From Thiotrichales bacterium 19S9-11 (lineage in GTDB: Bacteria > Pseudomonadota > Gammaproteobacteria > Francisellales > Francisellaceae), in NCBI GenBank assembly GCA_021713395.1, contig JAKJJT010000009.1:16537-80536 (forward strand): 64,000 nucleotides of DNA, in the 5' to 3' direction. Below, one piece after another: positions 9,045 through 19,528 of the stretch; the stretch's first letter is position 1, and every line of letters starts with the position of its first letter. The notes under the pieces are model-generated. The model did no database searches and was not told where the DNA came from. It saw only the letters and a list, made by a program, of their open reading frames with translations. The position numbers were made by a program, and so were the translations under genes.

Positions 9045-10334
9045 CTAGTTTGCATGATCCAGTAATAGATCTAGTGTTGTTTGCTCTTCTACGAACGCTG
9101 TTTTTGCAACTTTTTCAGCATAAAAATAATCCAACATCAAATCAGTTAAGCGATAGGCAAGATCATACTTAGATGATGGTTCAAAATCACAAGATAAGCC
9201 ATCATTGGTAAAAACAGTAATATGGTTTTTTTCAGAGTTAAATGGCTCTCCATTTTGCTTAACTTCATTTGCAACAATCATATCTGCATTTTTCTTTTTA
9301 AGTTTTGCTTTGGCATACTTTTCTAAGGAATTAGTTTCAGCTGCAAAGCCAACAACCTTAGGTCTTATTTTTTCATCAAGCTTACCAACGTCAGCTAAAA
9401 TATCAGGGTTTTTGACCAATTCAATGGTTAATGTTTCATTGCCTTCTTCTTTCTTTATCTTTTGTTCAGACGGCTCTCTCATTCGGTAATCAGCAACTGC
9501 TGCCGTTGCAATAAACACATCGGCCGAATCAATAACATCAAATACTTGATCATACATTTCTTGAGCGCTTTTAACTTGAATAACTTGAGTTACTTCTGGT
9601 GCTTCAATACTAACAGGGCCGCTAATTAAGGTTACATCAGCGCCAGATGTAACTAGTGCTTCAGCTAAGCAATAACCCATTTTCCCTGAACTTCTATTAC
9701 TTAAAAAACGAACAGGGTCAATTGTCTCTTCAGTTGGCCCTGCAGTCATAACAACACGTTTTCCTTGCCAAGGTCCAACTTCATTAGGGCTTGAGTTAAA
9801 TATAAGTTTAGAAAATACCTGATAAATAGAAGAGGCTTCTGACATTCTACCCATACCAATATCACCACAAGCTTGCTCTCCTTCCTGTGGTCCAATAATC
9901 TCATAACCTAATGATTTTATTTTTTCTAAATTTTCTTGAACAATCACATTTTCCCACATAACTTTATTCATCGCAGGCGCAATTAGTATCGATGCTTTAG
10001 TTGCTAAAACGATCGTTGAAAGCAAATCATCAGCGAGTCCATGGGCTATTTTAGCAATACTTGAAGCAGTTGCTGGTGCAATAATTAAATACTCACCCCA
10101 TTTTGCAAGATCAATATGCGCCATTGGATCAGATTGATAATTAAATAGATCATCATAAACAGGATTACCAGTAACTGCAGCAAACGTATTAGGATGAATA
10201 AACTCTTTAGCACTGCTTGTCATAATTACTTTAACAGAATGACCTGATTTAACTAATAATCTCGCGAGCTCAACTGACTTATATGCTGCAATACCACCGG
10301 TAATACCTAATAAAATCCGCTTCTGTTTATTCAT
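9045..10334 (-). CDS. coaBC: Bifunctional phosphopantothenoylcysteine decarboxylase/phosphopantothenate-cysteine ligase
   Basis: Carries out two successive steps of coenzyme A synthesis. The CoaC half (about 1-180) is a flavoprotein with GITGGIAAYKSVELARLL, the PAMNKVMW substrate motif and the catalytic Cys in ACGDIGMGRMSE. The CoaB half shows TAGPTEETIDPVRFLSNRSS, GKMGYCLAEAL, VKNPDILADVG and VVGFAAET. At 429 residues the length is slightly above E. coli (406), with the excess at the C-terminus. Confidence 0.95.
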   Translation of the reverse strand: MNKQKRILLGITGGIAAYKSVELARLLVKSGHSVKVIMTSSAKEFIHPNTFAAVTGNPVYDDLFNYQSDPMAHIDLAKWGEYLIIAPATASSIAKIAHGLADDLLSTIVLATKASILIAPAMNKVMWENVIVQENLEKIKSLGYEIIGPQEGEQACGDIGMGRMSEASSIYQVFSKLIFNSSPNEVGPWQGKRVVMTAGPTEETIDPVRFLSNRSSGKMGYCLAEALVTSGADVTLISGPVSIEAPEVTQVIQVKSAQEMYDQVFDVIDSADVFIATAAVADYRMREPSEQKIKKEEGNETLTIELVKNPDILADVGKLDEKIRPKVVGFAAETNSLEKYAKAKLKKKNADMIVANEVKQNGEPFNSEKNHITVFTNDGLSCDFEPSSKYDLAYRLTDLMLDYFYAEKVAKTAFVEEQTTLDLLLDHAN

Positions 10335-10407
10335 AATACCTATCTATTTAACCTAGTCTTTAACCAAAAAGGCCATTATATACGCTTAATTTTTAAAGTG
10401 ATACTGT

Positions 10408-11295
10408 TTACTCTGCTAGTTCATTGATTGCAAGCTTGATATCATCATACTGAAACTGAAAGCCTTTCTCTTTTAAATGAGCAGGCTTAATATCATGTGA
10501 GCTTAGTAGCAACTCTTCTCCCATTTGCCCAAAAATAGATTTAACAACAAACGCTGGCATAAAAAATAGCTGCGGGCGATGAAGTGCTCTTGCCAAAGTT
10601 TTGATAAAACTTTTCTGAGTACAAGTATTCGGTGCTGTGATATTAAAGATTGCGTGATCCTTATATTGATGCTGAATAATAAAATGAACCGCTGAAACTA
10701 AATCTTTAATATGAACCCATGTTAAAAGTTGCTTACCATTTCCAATTATAACACCTGCTCCGAACTTAGTTGGAAGTAATAGCTTTTTAAACATGCCGCC
10801 ATCTTTACCTAATACAACACCAAAACGTAGTATGGTATATTTTTTTAAATCTGATTGTTTAACAATTGTTTCCCACTGATGTGTTACTTTTTGGCCAAAT
10901 GAAAAATCTTTTTCTTCACTATAAATAAACTTATCTTCTGTTTGCATTTGAGCTGAATATGGATAATAACCAATCGCACTTGCATTAATTAGCCAAATAT
11001 CTTTTGACCCAATTAATTGCACTAAACGGTTTGTTGGCTCTATACGACTTTGAATAATCTTTTCTTTTATTTTTTTACGCCAGCGGTTTTCAGCAATACT
11101 GTAACCACATAGATTAATTACAATATCAAACTGCTCAATACTTGGCTCTGTTAAATCATCCCAAGTAATCGTATTGCTATATCCATCTATTATTTGCTTC
11201 TTCCTTGACAATAAAGTTAGTTGATACTCATTAGATAATTTTTTTGCTAATGCTTGACCAATAAAACCTGAGCCACCTGCAATTAAAATATTCAT
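10408..11295 (-). CDS. TIGR01777/SDR39U1-type NAD(P)-dependent epimerase family protein
   Basis: This 295-residue extended SDR protein has the cofactor loop LIAGGSGFIGQALAKKL at its start, NASAIGYYP as the Ser-Tyr active-site region and TWVHIKDLVSAVHFII. Its C-terminal DUF1731 segment begins near RPQLFFMPAFVVKSIFGQMG. E. coli YfcH is the familiar member; the substrate of the family is not settled. It is transcribed away from the purine permease gene, with about 97 bp between their starts. Confidence 0.88.
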   Translation of the reverse strand: MNILIAGGSGFIGQALAKKLSNEYQLTLLSRKKQIIDGYSNTITWDDLTEPSIEQFDIVINLCGYSIAENRWRKKIKEKIIQSRIEPTNRLVQLIGSKDIWLINASAIGYYPYSAQMQTEDKFIYSEEKDFSFGQKVTHQWETIVKQSDLKKYTILRFGVVLGKDGGMFKKLLLPTKFGAGVIIGNGKQLLTWVHIKDLVSAVHFIIQHQYKDHAIFNITAPNTCTQKSFIKTLARALHRPQLFFMPAFVVKSIFGQMGEELLLSSHDIKPAHLKEKGFQFQYDDIKLAINELAE

Positions 11296-11392
11296 TTTCT
11301 TCGATCCTTAAAAATTACTCTACTTTTTATTAGTTTTGTATATAATACGATCTTTCATTATTAAATATAACCATAACTTGAGATAACTAGAT

Positions 11393-12706
11393 ATGAAGTT
11401 CATTGCTCAGTACTTTAACTTTAGCCAAGAAAACACCAACTTTAAAACAGAGATCATTGCAGGGTTAACTTCCTTTTTAGCGGTCATGTATATTATTGTT
11501 GTAAACTCTAAAATTCTATCTTTAGCTGGTATGCCTTTTAATGCATTAGTCACATCAACTGTACTAATCAGTGCTTTTGCTACTATCGCCATGGGGATTT
11601 ACGCAAAAAACCCTTATGTCCTTGCGCCTGGCATGGGGATGAATGCCTTTTTTACTTTTACCATTGTCAAGCTTTGGGGGATTGACTGGCATGTTGCACT
11701 TGGTGCTGTTATGTGGTCTGGTATCATCTTTTTATTGTTAGCTATTTTTAATATCAGAACCAAAATTATTAAAGCTGTTCCTAAGTCAATTAAACATAGC
11801 TTAGGTGCTGGTATTGGTTTATTTATTGCACTTATTGGTTTAAATAATGCTCATGTCATTGTGCCATCAGAAGCAACTTTAGTTAAATTTGCGCCGATGA
11901 CGCCTTCTTTTCTAATCTTTATTATTGCGTTCTTACTTTTAGTTATGCTGACTATTCGTAATATTAAGGGTGCAATGATTATAACAATTATCTTTGCAAC
12001 TTTAATCTCAGTACCGGTTGGTTATTTTTGGGATCATCAATTTTTAATTACTGTACCTGATAATATATTTTCCATGCCTGATTTTTCATTATTTTTCCAA
12101 TTAGATATTTGGGGTTCATTAAAACTATCAATCTTACCTGTTATTTTAACTTTTTTATTTATTAATATCTTTGACTCAAGCGGTACGTTAATCGGACTAG
12201 CACATGCTGCTAATTGGACCGATAAAAATGGCGAACCATTAAGAATTCGTGAGTCACTTTTAGTTGACTCAACTGCATCAAGTATTTCTGGTGTAATGGG
12301 TGTAAGTCCTGCAACTGTCTTTGTTGAGTCAGCAAGCGGTATTGCTCAAGGTGGAAAAAGTGGCTTAACTGCTGTTGTCGCAGGACTTCTCTTTTTGCCA
12401 TTTATGTTTTTAGCGCCATTAATTAATATGGTGCCTTTATTTGCCGTTGCACCAATTTTAGTACTTGTTGGCTGTTATATGATGCAAAGCATTGTGCGTG
12501 TAGAATGGAAAAATATTGAACATGCTATCCCTGCATTTTTAACAGTTACTTTAATTCCATTTGGCTTTTCAATCTCAGAAGGCGTGGCATTTGCAATTAT
12601 CGCTTGGTATGCAATTGCGCTTGTTCAAGATAGAAAGTCAATTTCTACTATGAGCACAATTATCACACTTTGCTGTCTTTTAGTAATTCTTAATAATATT
12701 TCTTAA
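11393..12706 (+). CDS. NCS2-family (AzgA/PbuG-like) purine permease
   Basis: A 437-residue, very hydrophobic inner-membrane protein with roughly 12-14 transmembrane segments. It has AGLTSFLAVMYIIVVN after the first amphipathic stretch, YVLAPGMGMNAFFTFT and NIFDSSGTLIGLA. These are landmarks of the hypoxanthine/guanine/adenine-type permeases and not of UraA/XanQ. Purine uptake by proton symport is the expected role; the exact base is not readable. A TATAAT at 11341-11346 lies 46 bp before the start and could be its -10 box, but no good -35 box is seen. Confidence 0.88.
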   Translation: MKFIAQYFNFSQENTNFKTEIIAGLTSFLAVMYIIVVNSKILSLAGMPFNALVTSTVLISAFATIAMGIYAKNPYVLAPGMGMNAFFTFTIVKLWGIDWHVALGAVMWSGIIFLLLAIFNIRTKIIKAVPKSIKHSLGAGIGLFIALIGLNNAHVIVPSEATLVKFAPMTPSFLIFIIAFLLLVMLTIRNIKGAMIITIIFATLISVPVGYFWDHQFLITVPDNIFSMPDFSLFFQLDIWGSLKLSILPVILTFLFINIFDSSGTLIGLAHAANWTDKNGEPLRIRESLLVDSTASSISGVMGVSPATVFVESASGIAQGGKSGLTAVVAGLLFLPFMFLAPLINMVPLFAVAPILVLVGCYMMQSIVRVEWKNIEHAIPAFLTVTLIPFGFSISEGVAFAIIAWYAIALVQDRKSISTMSTIITLCCLLVILNNIS

Positions 12707-12728
12707 TATTTCATATTAGCTAAATTTA

Positions 12729-12737
12729 TGCTATAAC
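12729..12737 (+). promoter_or_regulatory. Possible extended -10 promoter element for acs
   Basis: The sequence TGCTATAAC fits an extended -10 box (TGnTATAAT with one mismatch), 39 bp before the acs ATG. The expected -35 position has only TTTCAT, a poor match. It is the best candidate in the 69-bp gap. Confidence 0.35.
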
Positions 12738-12775
12738 CAGTTCTAATACAAACTTTTGCATGGAGCATCTGTTAT

Positions 12776-14665
12776 ATGGACTGGCTTAATGAATATCAAT
12801 CATCCATTGAAAATCCAACTACATTCTGGAAAGAGCAAGCTTCTAGACTTGACTGGTTTAGCCCTTTTAATAGCATTTTTTCTGGCAGCTTTGAAACACA
12901 CGATATCAAGTGGTTTGAAGAAGGCACTTTAAATGTTAGTTATAATTGCATTGATCGCCACTTAGAAAAAAATGCCAATAAAACAGCAATTCTTTGGCAA
13001 GGTGATAACCCTCAAGATCAACGTAGCTTTACCTATCAAGAGCTATATCAAGAAGTATGCCAATTTAGCCATATTTTAAAATCACTTGGTGTTAACAAAG
13101 GCAATCGCGTTTGTATCTATATGCCTATGATTCCTGAAGCCGCATTTGCCATGCTTGCCTGCACGCGCATTGGTGCAATACACTCAGTTGTATTTGCAGG
13201 ATTCTCTCCTGAATCAATTAAACAAAGAATTATTGATTGTGATTGTGAATATGTTATTACTGCTGATGGAACTTATCGCGCAGGAAAACTACTTGCACTA
13301 AAAGATAAAGTTGATCAAGCAATCAAAGACTATCGTAATATCAAAAAAGTTTTAGTGATCCAACATGCTAATAATGAAACTAGTTGGAATGAATCACTTG
13401 ACTGTGATTACCATAAACTAAAACATGCGGTCTCAACTGATTTTCCAGCTGAAGCAATGAATGCTGAAGATCCTCTATTTATTTTATATACTTCAGGCTC
13501 AACAGGTAAACCTAAAGGTGTCTTACACACAACCGCAGGCTATTTACTTTACGCTTCTTTAACCCATGAAAAAATCTTTGATTTAAAAGAAGATGACATT
13601 TACTGGTGCACTGCTGATGTTGGTTGGATTACGGGACACTCTTACGTTATTTATGGGCCATTAGCCAACGGTACAACAACATTAATGTTTGAAGGTGCAC
13701 CCACCTATCCAGATAAATCTCGCTGGTTTGAAATTATTGATCAATATCGGGTTAGTATTTTTTATACTGCTCCGACAGCCATTAGAGCATTTATGGCACA
13801 AGGCGAACAAGATGTTTTAGGTAATACTTTAAGAGACTCATTACGGATACTTGGCACAGTTGGTGAACCCATTAATCCGGAAGCCTGGCAATGGTATTAT
13901 GAGCATATTGGAAATAGTCAATGCCCTATCGTTGATACTTGGTGGCAAACGGAAACAGGCGGCATTATGATATCGCCTTGTTCTGATTATCCTCAGAAAC
14001 CAGGCGCAGCAATGACACCATTTTTAGGTATTGAGGCTGTAATTTTAGATAAAAATACAGGTAAAGAAGTTAGTGGTTCAATGGAAGCCCATGATTATGG
14101 TGCTTTAGCAATCAAATCACCTTGGCCTGGTATGATGCGCACCGTTTATGGCGACCATCAACGCTTTGTTGAAACTTATCTTAAGCCATACCCTGGTTAT
14201 TATTTTCCTCAAGACGGCGCTTGGCGTGATAAAGATAATGATATCTGGATTACAGGTCGCCTAGATGATGTGATTAGTATTGCAGGTCATCGCTTGGGCA
14301 CTGCTGAAATTGAAAGTGCACTTGTTGCTCATCAAAATATTGCAGAAGCAGCCATTATTGGTATTCCTGATCAACTTAAAGGTCAAACCATCTATGCTTA
14401 TGTGACGGTCACTGAAGGCACAGATACAAAAAATGGTTTTGAAGATGAATTAAGACTTTGGGTGCGTAATACTTATGGTCCGATTGCTATCATCTCTCAT
14501 ATTCAATTTACCCAGGATTTACCAAAAACACGCTCAGGTAAAATTATGCGCCGTATTTTACGAAAAATTGCTCATTTTGAAGAAAACCATTTAGGTGATA
14601 TTACCACCCTTGCAGATAGTCACTGCATCCAGCAACTTATCGATAATCGGATTGATTATCGATAA
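12776..14665 (+). CDS. acs: Acetyl-CoA synthetase (AMP-forming)
   Basis: Activates acetate to acetyl-CoA with ATP. The 629-residue protein shows the AMP-binding loop LFILYTSGSTGKPKGVLHTT, the core motif VDTWWQTETGGIMISP, the hinge region WITGRLDDVISIAGHRLGTAE and the C-terminal catalytic segment KTRSGKIMRRILRKIA, whose first SGK lysine is the usual acetylation switch. Its N-terminal FWKEQASRLDWFSPF is typical of the family. E. coli Acs has 652 residues. The stop codon lies inside a strong inverted repeat. Confidence 0.96.
   Translation: MDWLNEYQSSIENPTTFWKEQASRLDWFSPFNSIFSGSFETHDIKWFEEGTLNVSYNCIDRHLEKNANKTAILWQGDNPQDQRSFTYQELYQEVCQFSHILKSLGVNKGNRVCIYMPMIPEAAFAMLACTRIGAIHSVVFAGFSPESIKQRIIDCDCEYVITADGTYRAGKLLALKDKVDQAIKDYRNIKKVLVIQHANNETSWNESLDCDYHKLKHAVSTDFPAEAMNAEDPLFILYTSGSTGKPKGVLHTTAGYLLYASLTHEKIFDLKEDDIYWCTADVGWITGHSYVIYGPLANGTTTLMFEGAPTYPDKSRWFEIIDQYRVSIFYTAPTAIRAFMAQGEQDVLGNTLRDSLRILGTVGEPINPEAWQWYYEHIGNSQCPIVDTWWQTETGGIMISPCSDYPQKPGAAMTPFLGIEAVILDKNTGKEVSGSMEAHDYGALAIKSPWPGMMRTVYGDHQRFVETYLKPYPGYYFPQDGAWRDKDNDIWITGRLDDVISIAGHRLGTAEIESALVAHQNIAEAAIIGIPDQLKGQTIYAYVTVTEGTDTKNGFEDELRLWVRNTYGPIAIISHIQFTQDLPKTRSGKIMRRILRKIAHFEENHLGDITTLADSHCIQQLIDNRIDYR
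14637..14665. terminator. Perfect 12-bp hairpin over the acs stop codon, possible bidirectional terminator
   Basis: TTATCGATAATC and GATTATCGATAA form a perfect 12-bp stem around a 5-base loop. The stem sits exactly between the converging acs and 14672-15040 genes and contains the acs TAA. No clear T-run follows on either strand, so factor-independent termination is uncertain; RNA 3' end protection is another reading. Confidence 0.5.
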
Positions 14666-14671
14666 GGATTA

Positions 14672-15040
14672 TTAAAGGTCAAACTCAATTCCTTCTGGTG
14701 GCTTATACCCTGACTCATCTTGAGCAATTCCAGACTTAACACTAAAAGGTGCTACAGGGCTTGCTGATTGTTTTGAATAATAAGCTTCACTAAGCTGAAG
14801 CTCAAAATCTCTATCTTCATTGTGGTTTTTTATCACAGCTAAAATCTTTTCTCCTTTATCATGTTTGTAGTTATACTGTTTGCCATCTAATGACAAAAGC
14901 ATATCCTCAACACCCCACATAACATTAGAAGTTTTTTTAAAAAATTCCACTAATACAGATTTATTATCTAAATTATTTTTTTTTGAAGCATCATTTTTTT
15001 TTGAAGCATCAAAATATTTATTTATATTTACTCTTGGCAT
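14672..15040 (-). CDS. Small hypothetical protein with repeated N-terminal motif
   Basis: A 122-residue, charged, soluble-looking product that I do not recognise. Near the N-terminus the hexapeptide DASKKN occurs twice in a row, encoded by an 18-bp tandem repeat whose units each contain a run of nine A on the coding strand (14976-15011). It follows the HlyD gene on the same strand after 133 bp. No signal peptide or membrane segment is visible. The gene converges with acs. Slippage in the A9 runs would shift the frame near the start. Confidence 0.5.
   Translation of the reverse strand: MPRVNINKYFDASKKNDASKKNNLDNKSVLVEFFKKTSNVMWGVEDMLLSLDGKQYNYKHDKGEKILAVIKNHNEDRDFELQLSEAYYSKQSASPVAPFSVKSGIAQDESGYKPPEGIEFDL
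14976..15011. repeat. 18-bp tandem duplication with two 9-base homopolymers
   Basis: On the plus strand the unit is nine T followed by GAAGCATCA, present twice without gap inside the 5' end of the small hypothetical gene. The duplication is in frame and adds DASKKN to the protein. Confidence 0.9.
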
Positions 15041-15173
15041 TTTTATACTCCCCTAATTTGTATAATTATTTGATCAAAAACAATATAATATTTTATTACA
15101 ATAAAGTCAACTTTTATCTATTATACCCGCTTTTAATATATTTTTATGGATGCAATTTCAACAGAAGTTTCAA

Positions 15174-16532
15174 TCAGTTATTCCTATGGTAGAAATTTGA
15201 TGTTATTACTAAATGAATAGGTTTTAATAAATACTGCATAATTGTTTTCTGTTTTGTAATAATATCAGCTTCAATTGCCATACCTGAAACAAGCTTATTT
15301 TTTTTATTATCAACATACTGCTGATCTAAAGAAATCGTTCCTTTATAATAAGGTCGACCTTTCTCATCTTTAAAAGTTGAAGCCGAAATACTCGATACTT
15401 TACCTTGGATTGTACCATAGAAATTATAGTCATATGCTGAAACGCGAATAACGACGTTATCATGAATATGAACAAAGCCTACATCTCGAGGAAAGATTTT
15501 CACTTCAGCTTCAAATTTTGCATTTTCTGGTACTATTTTAAATACAATACCATTATGAGGTACGACCTGGCCAACGGTTACTTCTAAGCCAACAATTTTG
15601 CCATTAATTGGTGCTTTAATAACAGAACGACTAACTTTGTCCTTATTTTCTATTATTTGATAGGTAAGTTCTTTAATCTTACTTCTTGTTTTATCAAGTT
15701 CTTCTGATGCCATTTCATTGATAGTTGAGCGCGTACTCTCCAAGTTATGTTTTACTTCAGTTAATTTTGTTTCTGCTTCTAACATTTGCGCTTCTAAGGA
15801 ATGAAGGTCAATTGATTCTCGATTATATTGCTGCTTAATATCTAAATATTCTTTCTTTGAAATATACCCCTTAGAGATCAAGGTCTCATACATTTTTACC
15901 TCTTTATCAAGTAGAGCTAAATTATTTTTATAAATGTCTATTTGCTGTTTGAGTTTGATTATTTCTTCCTTACTGATATTAACTTCAGATTGTAAAATAA
16001 CTAACTGATCAAGACGGTTTTTGTTCTGTATGTGTAATAGCTCATTTTCTTGTCTAATTAATAGCTTAGGTATCGTTGTGTTAACACTATTTAGCGCTAT
16101 ATCATTTTTATTACTTAAAAACGCTTCAAGCCTTAAGGCATTTAATGATAATGCTTGATATTGACTTTCTATTCGGTTTAACTCACTAAGAAATTCAACT
16201 GCATGCAATTTTAAAATCGGTTGTCCTTTTGTTACATAAGAATTATTTATCGCAAATAATTTTTCAACAAGGCCTCCTTCTAAATGTTGAATAATATTTA
16301 CCCCACCAATAGGCACTATTTCACCATGAGTAACAACTTTTTCATCAATCGATACAACAGAAGCAAAAATCAAAAACAAACTAACAAATAAACATAATAA
16401 AAAAGAAGCAATAACCAAGTATAATCTTGTATCTCTTTCTTCTAAAAGAATATGCTTCGGTAAATATGGTGCTTGACGTTTTTCAGTAATTATTTTCTTT
16501 AGGTTTGATTTAAATTTATTCCAAAGCATCAT
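15174..16532 (-). CDS. HlyD-family type I secretion periplasmic adaptor
   Basis: The 452-residue product has a short cytoplasmic N-terminus and one transmembrane segment at about 35-58 (LYLVIASFLLCLFVSLFLIF). The first half-lipoyl segment follows (NIIQHLEGGLVEKLFAINNS), then a long coiled-coil hairpin and the returning lipoyl/beta-barrel part (SRSVIKAPINGKIVGLEV, FRIVPENAKFEAEVKI-like, GTIQGKVSSISASTF). This matches HlyD/PrtE adaptors, which bridge an ABC exporter and TolC. No ABC transporter ATPase or TolC gene lies in the window, so the adaptor is an orphan here. Its nearest same-strand neighbour is the small 122-residue gene. Confidence 0.88.
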   Translation of the reverse strand: MMLWNKFKSNLKKIITEKRQAPYLPKHILLEERDTRLYLVIASFLLCLFVSLFLIFASVVSIDEKVVTHGEIVPIGGVNIIQHLEGGLVEKLFAINNSYVTKGQPILKLHAVEFLSELNRIESQYQALSLNALRLEAFLSNKNDIALNSVNTTIPKLLIRQENELLHIQNKNRLDQLVILQSEVNISKEEIIKLKQQIDIYKNNLALLDKEVKMYETLISKGYISKKEYLDIKQQYNRESIDLHSLEAQMLEAETKLTEVKHNLESTRSTINEMASEELDKTRSKIKELTYQIIENKDKVSRSVIKAPINGKIVGLEVTVGQVVPHNGIVFKIVPENAKFEAEVKIFPRDVGFVHIHDNVVIRVSAYDYNFYGTIQGKVSSISASTFKDEKGRPYYKGTISLDQQYVDNKKNKLVSGMAIEADIITKQKTIMQYLLKPIHLVITSNFYHRNN

Positions 16533-16646
16533 TAAGATCTTATATCTTAAAAATTATTATTTTATACTCTAATAGTATAATTTCTAATGATATTAATTTC
16601 TATGTCATAATTAATGACTTAGACTTTTCATAAAGCTAGATAGATA

Positions 16647-18110
16647 TTATTCACCTGAATCTTCAGGTGAATAAACCACATCTAAGTGACGAGCCGCTTT
16701 AACATCATCAAGACGACGATTCGGCAAATTATATGGTGCGTTTTTTAAGTAGTCTGGATCTTTTTTAGCAATTTCTCTGATATCAATCATTGCTTGAATA
16801 AACTCATCCATCTGCTCTTTAGTTTCTGTCTCTGTTGGCTCAATTAATAAGCACTCAGGCACTAATAATGGGAAGTACATCGTTGGTGCGTGAAGTCCAC
16901 GGTCAATTAAACACTTAGCAAAGTCAGTTGCTGTCACACCATAATCCTTCTTCTCTTGCTCTAAAGTGATGATAAATTCGTGCGTTGCACGACGTGATGG
17001 AAATGCTGCATTAAAGCCTTCATCTGTCAGGCGCTTTAACATATAGTTAGCATTTAACGTTGCCATTTCAGAAACGCGTTTTAAGCCATCTCGACCTAGC
17101 ATGCGAATATAAATATAAGCACGCAATAAAATACCAGCATTACCAGCAAAAGCAGATAGTCTACCAATACTCTGTGGTGTTTCATCTCTAGATGTCAATG
17201 CATAACTATCATCAGATTTTTTAACAACAAGCGGTGTTGGCAAGTATAGTTTTAGGCGCTCGGCACAAGCAACAGGCCCAGCACCTGGTCCACCACCGCC
17301 ATGTGGTGTTGCAAAGGTTTTATGTAAGTTTAAATGCATCACATCAAAACCCATATCACCTGGGCGTGTTTTACCCATAATTGCATTTAAATTGGCGCCA
17401 TCATAATATAATAAACCACCAACCTCATGAACCATGTCAGCTATTTCTTTAATACGTCTTTCAAAAACACCTAAAGTTGAAGGATTCGTTAACATAATCC
17501 CTGCTGTTTGTGGGCCTAATGCTGCTTTTAGTGCATCAACATCAACATCACCACAAGCTTTTAGTGTTTTAACTTCACGAACCTTATAACCACACATAAT
17601 CGCAGTTGCAGGGTTTGTACCATGCGCTGCATCTGGAACAATAATTTCACTACGCTCATGATCACTACGGTCCTCATGATAACGACGAATCATAGCAATA
17701 CCCGCAAACTCACCCTGAGCGCCAGCCATTGGTGCTAATGAAACACCCTTCATACCTGTGATATCTAACAAATACTCTTGTAGGTCATACATACAAGCAT
17801 AAAAGCCTTGTTTCGAGTTATCAGATGCTAATGGATGCTCTTGTAAAAAGTTTGGAATAGACGCAAACTTATGCGCTGCTCTTGGGTTATATTTCATTGT
17901 ACAAGAACCCAATGGATAAAAATGCGTATCAATTGAAAAGTTTTTTCTAGATAGCTTTGTAAAATGACGAATTGCTTCTAACTCTGACACTTCAGGCAAC
18001 ATTGGACGGTCTTCTCTGATATAGTTTTGATCAATAGAAGACTTGAACTTACCGTAAGGCGCTTGAGCTGTTGCAAAACGACCTTGCTTAGATTTTTCAA
18101 AAATTAGCAT
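16647..18110 (-). CDS. gcvPB: Glycine dehydrogenase (decarboxylating) subunit 2
   Basis: C-terminal half of the split P-protein of the glycine cleavage system (487 residues). It holds the PLP lysine in [21 protein letters not shown], and [16 protein letters not shown] and [19 protein letters not shown] precede it. It pairs with the gcvPA product to decarboxylate glycine and pass the aminomethyl group to GcvH. The start overlaps the gcvPA stop by 7 bp, so coupled translation and a 1:1 complex are likely. Confidence 0.96.
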   Translation of the reverse strand: MLIFEKSKQGRFATAQAPYGKFKSSIDQNYIREDRPMLPEVSELEAIRHFTKLSRKNFSIDTHFYPLGSCTMKYNPRAAHKFASIPNFLQEHPLASDNSKQGFYACMYDLQEYLLDITGMKGVSLAPMAGAQGEFAGIAMIRRYHEDRSDHERSEIIVPDAAHGTNPATAIMCGYKVREVKTLKACGDVDVDALKAALGPQTAGIMLTNPSTLGVFERRIKEIADMVHEVGGLLYYDGANLNAIMGKTRPGDMGFDVMHLNLHKTFATPHGGGGPGAGPVACAERLKLYLPTPLVVKKSDDSYALTSRDETPQSIGRLSAFAGNAGILLRAYIYIRMLGRDGLKRVSEMATLNANYMLKRLTDEGFNAAFPSRRATHEFIITLEQEKKDYGVTATDFAKCLIDRGLHAPTMYFPLLVPECLLIEPTETETKEQMDEFIQAMIDIREIAKKDPDYLKNAPYNLPNRRLDDVKAARHLDVVYSPEDSGE

Positions 18111-19495
18111 ACGGCAACTCCTTGTGTTTCATTAATTTGACTCAATACAGCCTCTAAGCTTAACAAAAAATGGTTATGATCCTCGCTATTATGTACTTCA
18201 GTTGAGCAGATCAATAGCATATGATCTAAACGCGGATCCAAGTTACCTAAGTCATAACCTGCCTGAATATTTTTTTCTGCTAGCTTTTCAATCACTTCAG
18301 ACGCTTTCACTGGCAATTCAATGACTGTTTCATGGAAGAAATTATGACTAAACTTAGTCTTAATATCTGCCATCTCTGATAATTTTTCTCTTAGGCTTAA
18401 CATATTGTGATGCGATGCTTTTGCAACTTGCTTTAAGCCTTCAACACCTAAAAGAGATAAGTAAATTGTCGCTGCTGTCATTAACAAACCTTGGTTTGTA
18501 CAAATATTTGACGTTGCTTTAGAGCGACGAATATGCTGCTCACGTGCTTGTAAGGTTAAGCAAAATCCATCTTTACCATCACTATCTGTTGTACGTCCAA
18601 CAATACGTCCTGGCATTTGACGAACAATCGCTTGTTTACAGCTCATAAAGCCAACATAAGGACCACCAGATGCTAATGGAATACCTAACGGCTGCCCTTC
18701 TCCTACAACAATATCAGCACCATGATTTCCCCAATCACCTGGTGCTTTAATTAAAGCAAGTGATGTTGGATTAACTACTGCGATAACTAATGCATTTTGT
18801 TCATGCGCCCAGTTTGTAATATCATCTGTTTGTGTTAATTGACCTAAGAAATTAGGCTGAGGGATAATAACTGCTGCATAATCATTACCTTCATAAGCTT
18901 TTAGCGCATCTAGTGAAGTAAAGCCTTGATCATAATTAAAGTTAACCACTTCAAATGTAATATCTTGATAAGATGTGATTGATTCTAGTACTTGCATATA
19001 ATGTGGATGAATGCTATCTGCAATTAAGATTTTCTTACTTTTTGATTTTCTATTCACTCGTACAGACATTAATACAGCCTCAGCCAGAGCAGATGCTCCG
19101 TCATACATCGAAGCATTAGCAACATCCATTTTGGTTAATGATGCAATCATTGTCTGAAACTCATAAATCAATTGTAAGTTTCCTTGTGATGCTTCTGCTT
19201 GGTATGGTGTGTAAGCTGTCATATATTCGCCTCTAGAAACCAAGTCCCAAATCGCAGCAGGAATATGATGCTGATATGCTCCAGCACCAATAAAGTTTAG
19301 TTGCGTTTGGTCTTGTTCGGCTCTCTGATACATCAAGCGAGACATTTCCATCTCATTAATGCCTTCAGGCACTTCTTTAAAGCCATCAATTCTTAAGGCA
19401 TTAGGAATTTCATCAAATAAAGCTTCAACATTATCTGCACCAATGGCATCTAACATGCTTTTGATATCATCATTTAATTGTGGAATAAAAGGCAT
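18104..19495 (-). CDS. gcvPA: Glycine dehydrogenase (decarboxylating) subunit 1
   Basis: N-terminal half of the split P-protein (463 residues). Family stretches include [52 protein letters not shown] and [20 protein letters not shown]. It lacks the PLP lysine, which is in GcvPB. It lies 33 bp downstream of gcvH in the same operon. Split P-proteins are common in bacteria outside the enterics. Confidence 0.96.
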   Translation of the reverse strand: MPFIPQLNDDIKSMLDAIGADNVEALFDEIPNALRIDGFKEVPEGINEMEMSRLMYQRAEQDQTQLNFIGAGAYQHHIPAAIWDLVSRGEYMTAYTPYQAEASQGNLQLIYEFQTMIASLTKMDVANASMYDGASALAEAVLMSVRVNRKSKSKKILIADSIHPHYMQVLESITSYQDITFEVVNFNYDQGFTSLDALKAYEGNDYAAVIIPQPNFLGQLTQTDDITNWAHEQNALVIAVVNPTSLALIKAPGDWGNHGADIVVGEGQPLGIPLASGGPYVGFMSCKQAIVRQMPGRIVGRTTDSDGKDGFCLTLQAREQHIRRSKATSNICTNQGLLMTAATIYLSLLGVEGLKQVAKASHHNMLSLREKLSEMADIKTKFSHNFFHETVIELPVKASEVIEKLAEKNIQAGYDLGNLDPRLDHMLLICSTEVHNSEDHNHFLLSLEAVLSQINETQGVAVC

Positions 19496-19528
19496 TGTTA
19501 GTAATCCTTATTATTTATGTTCTTTTGA

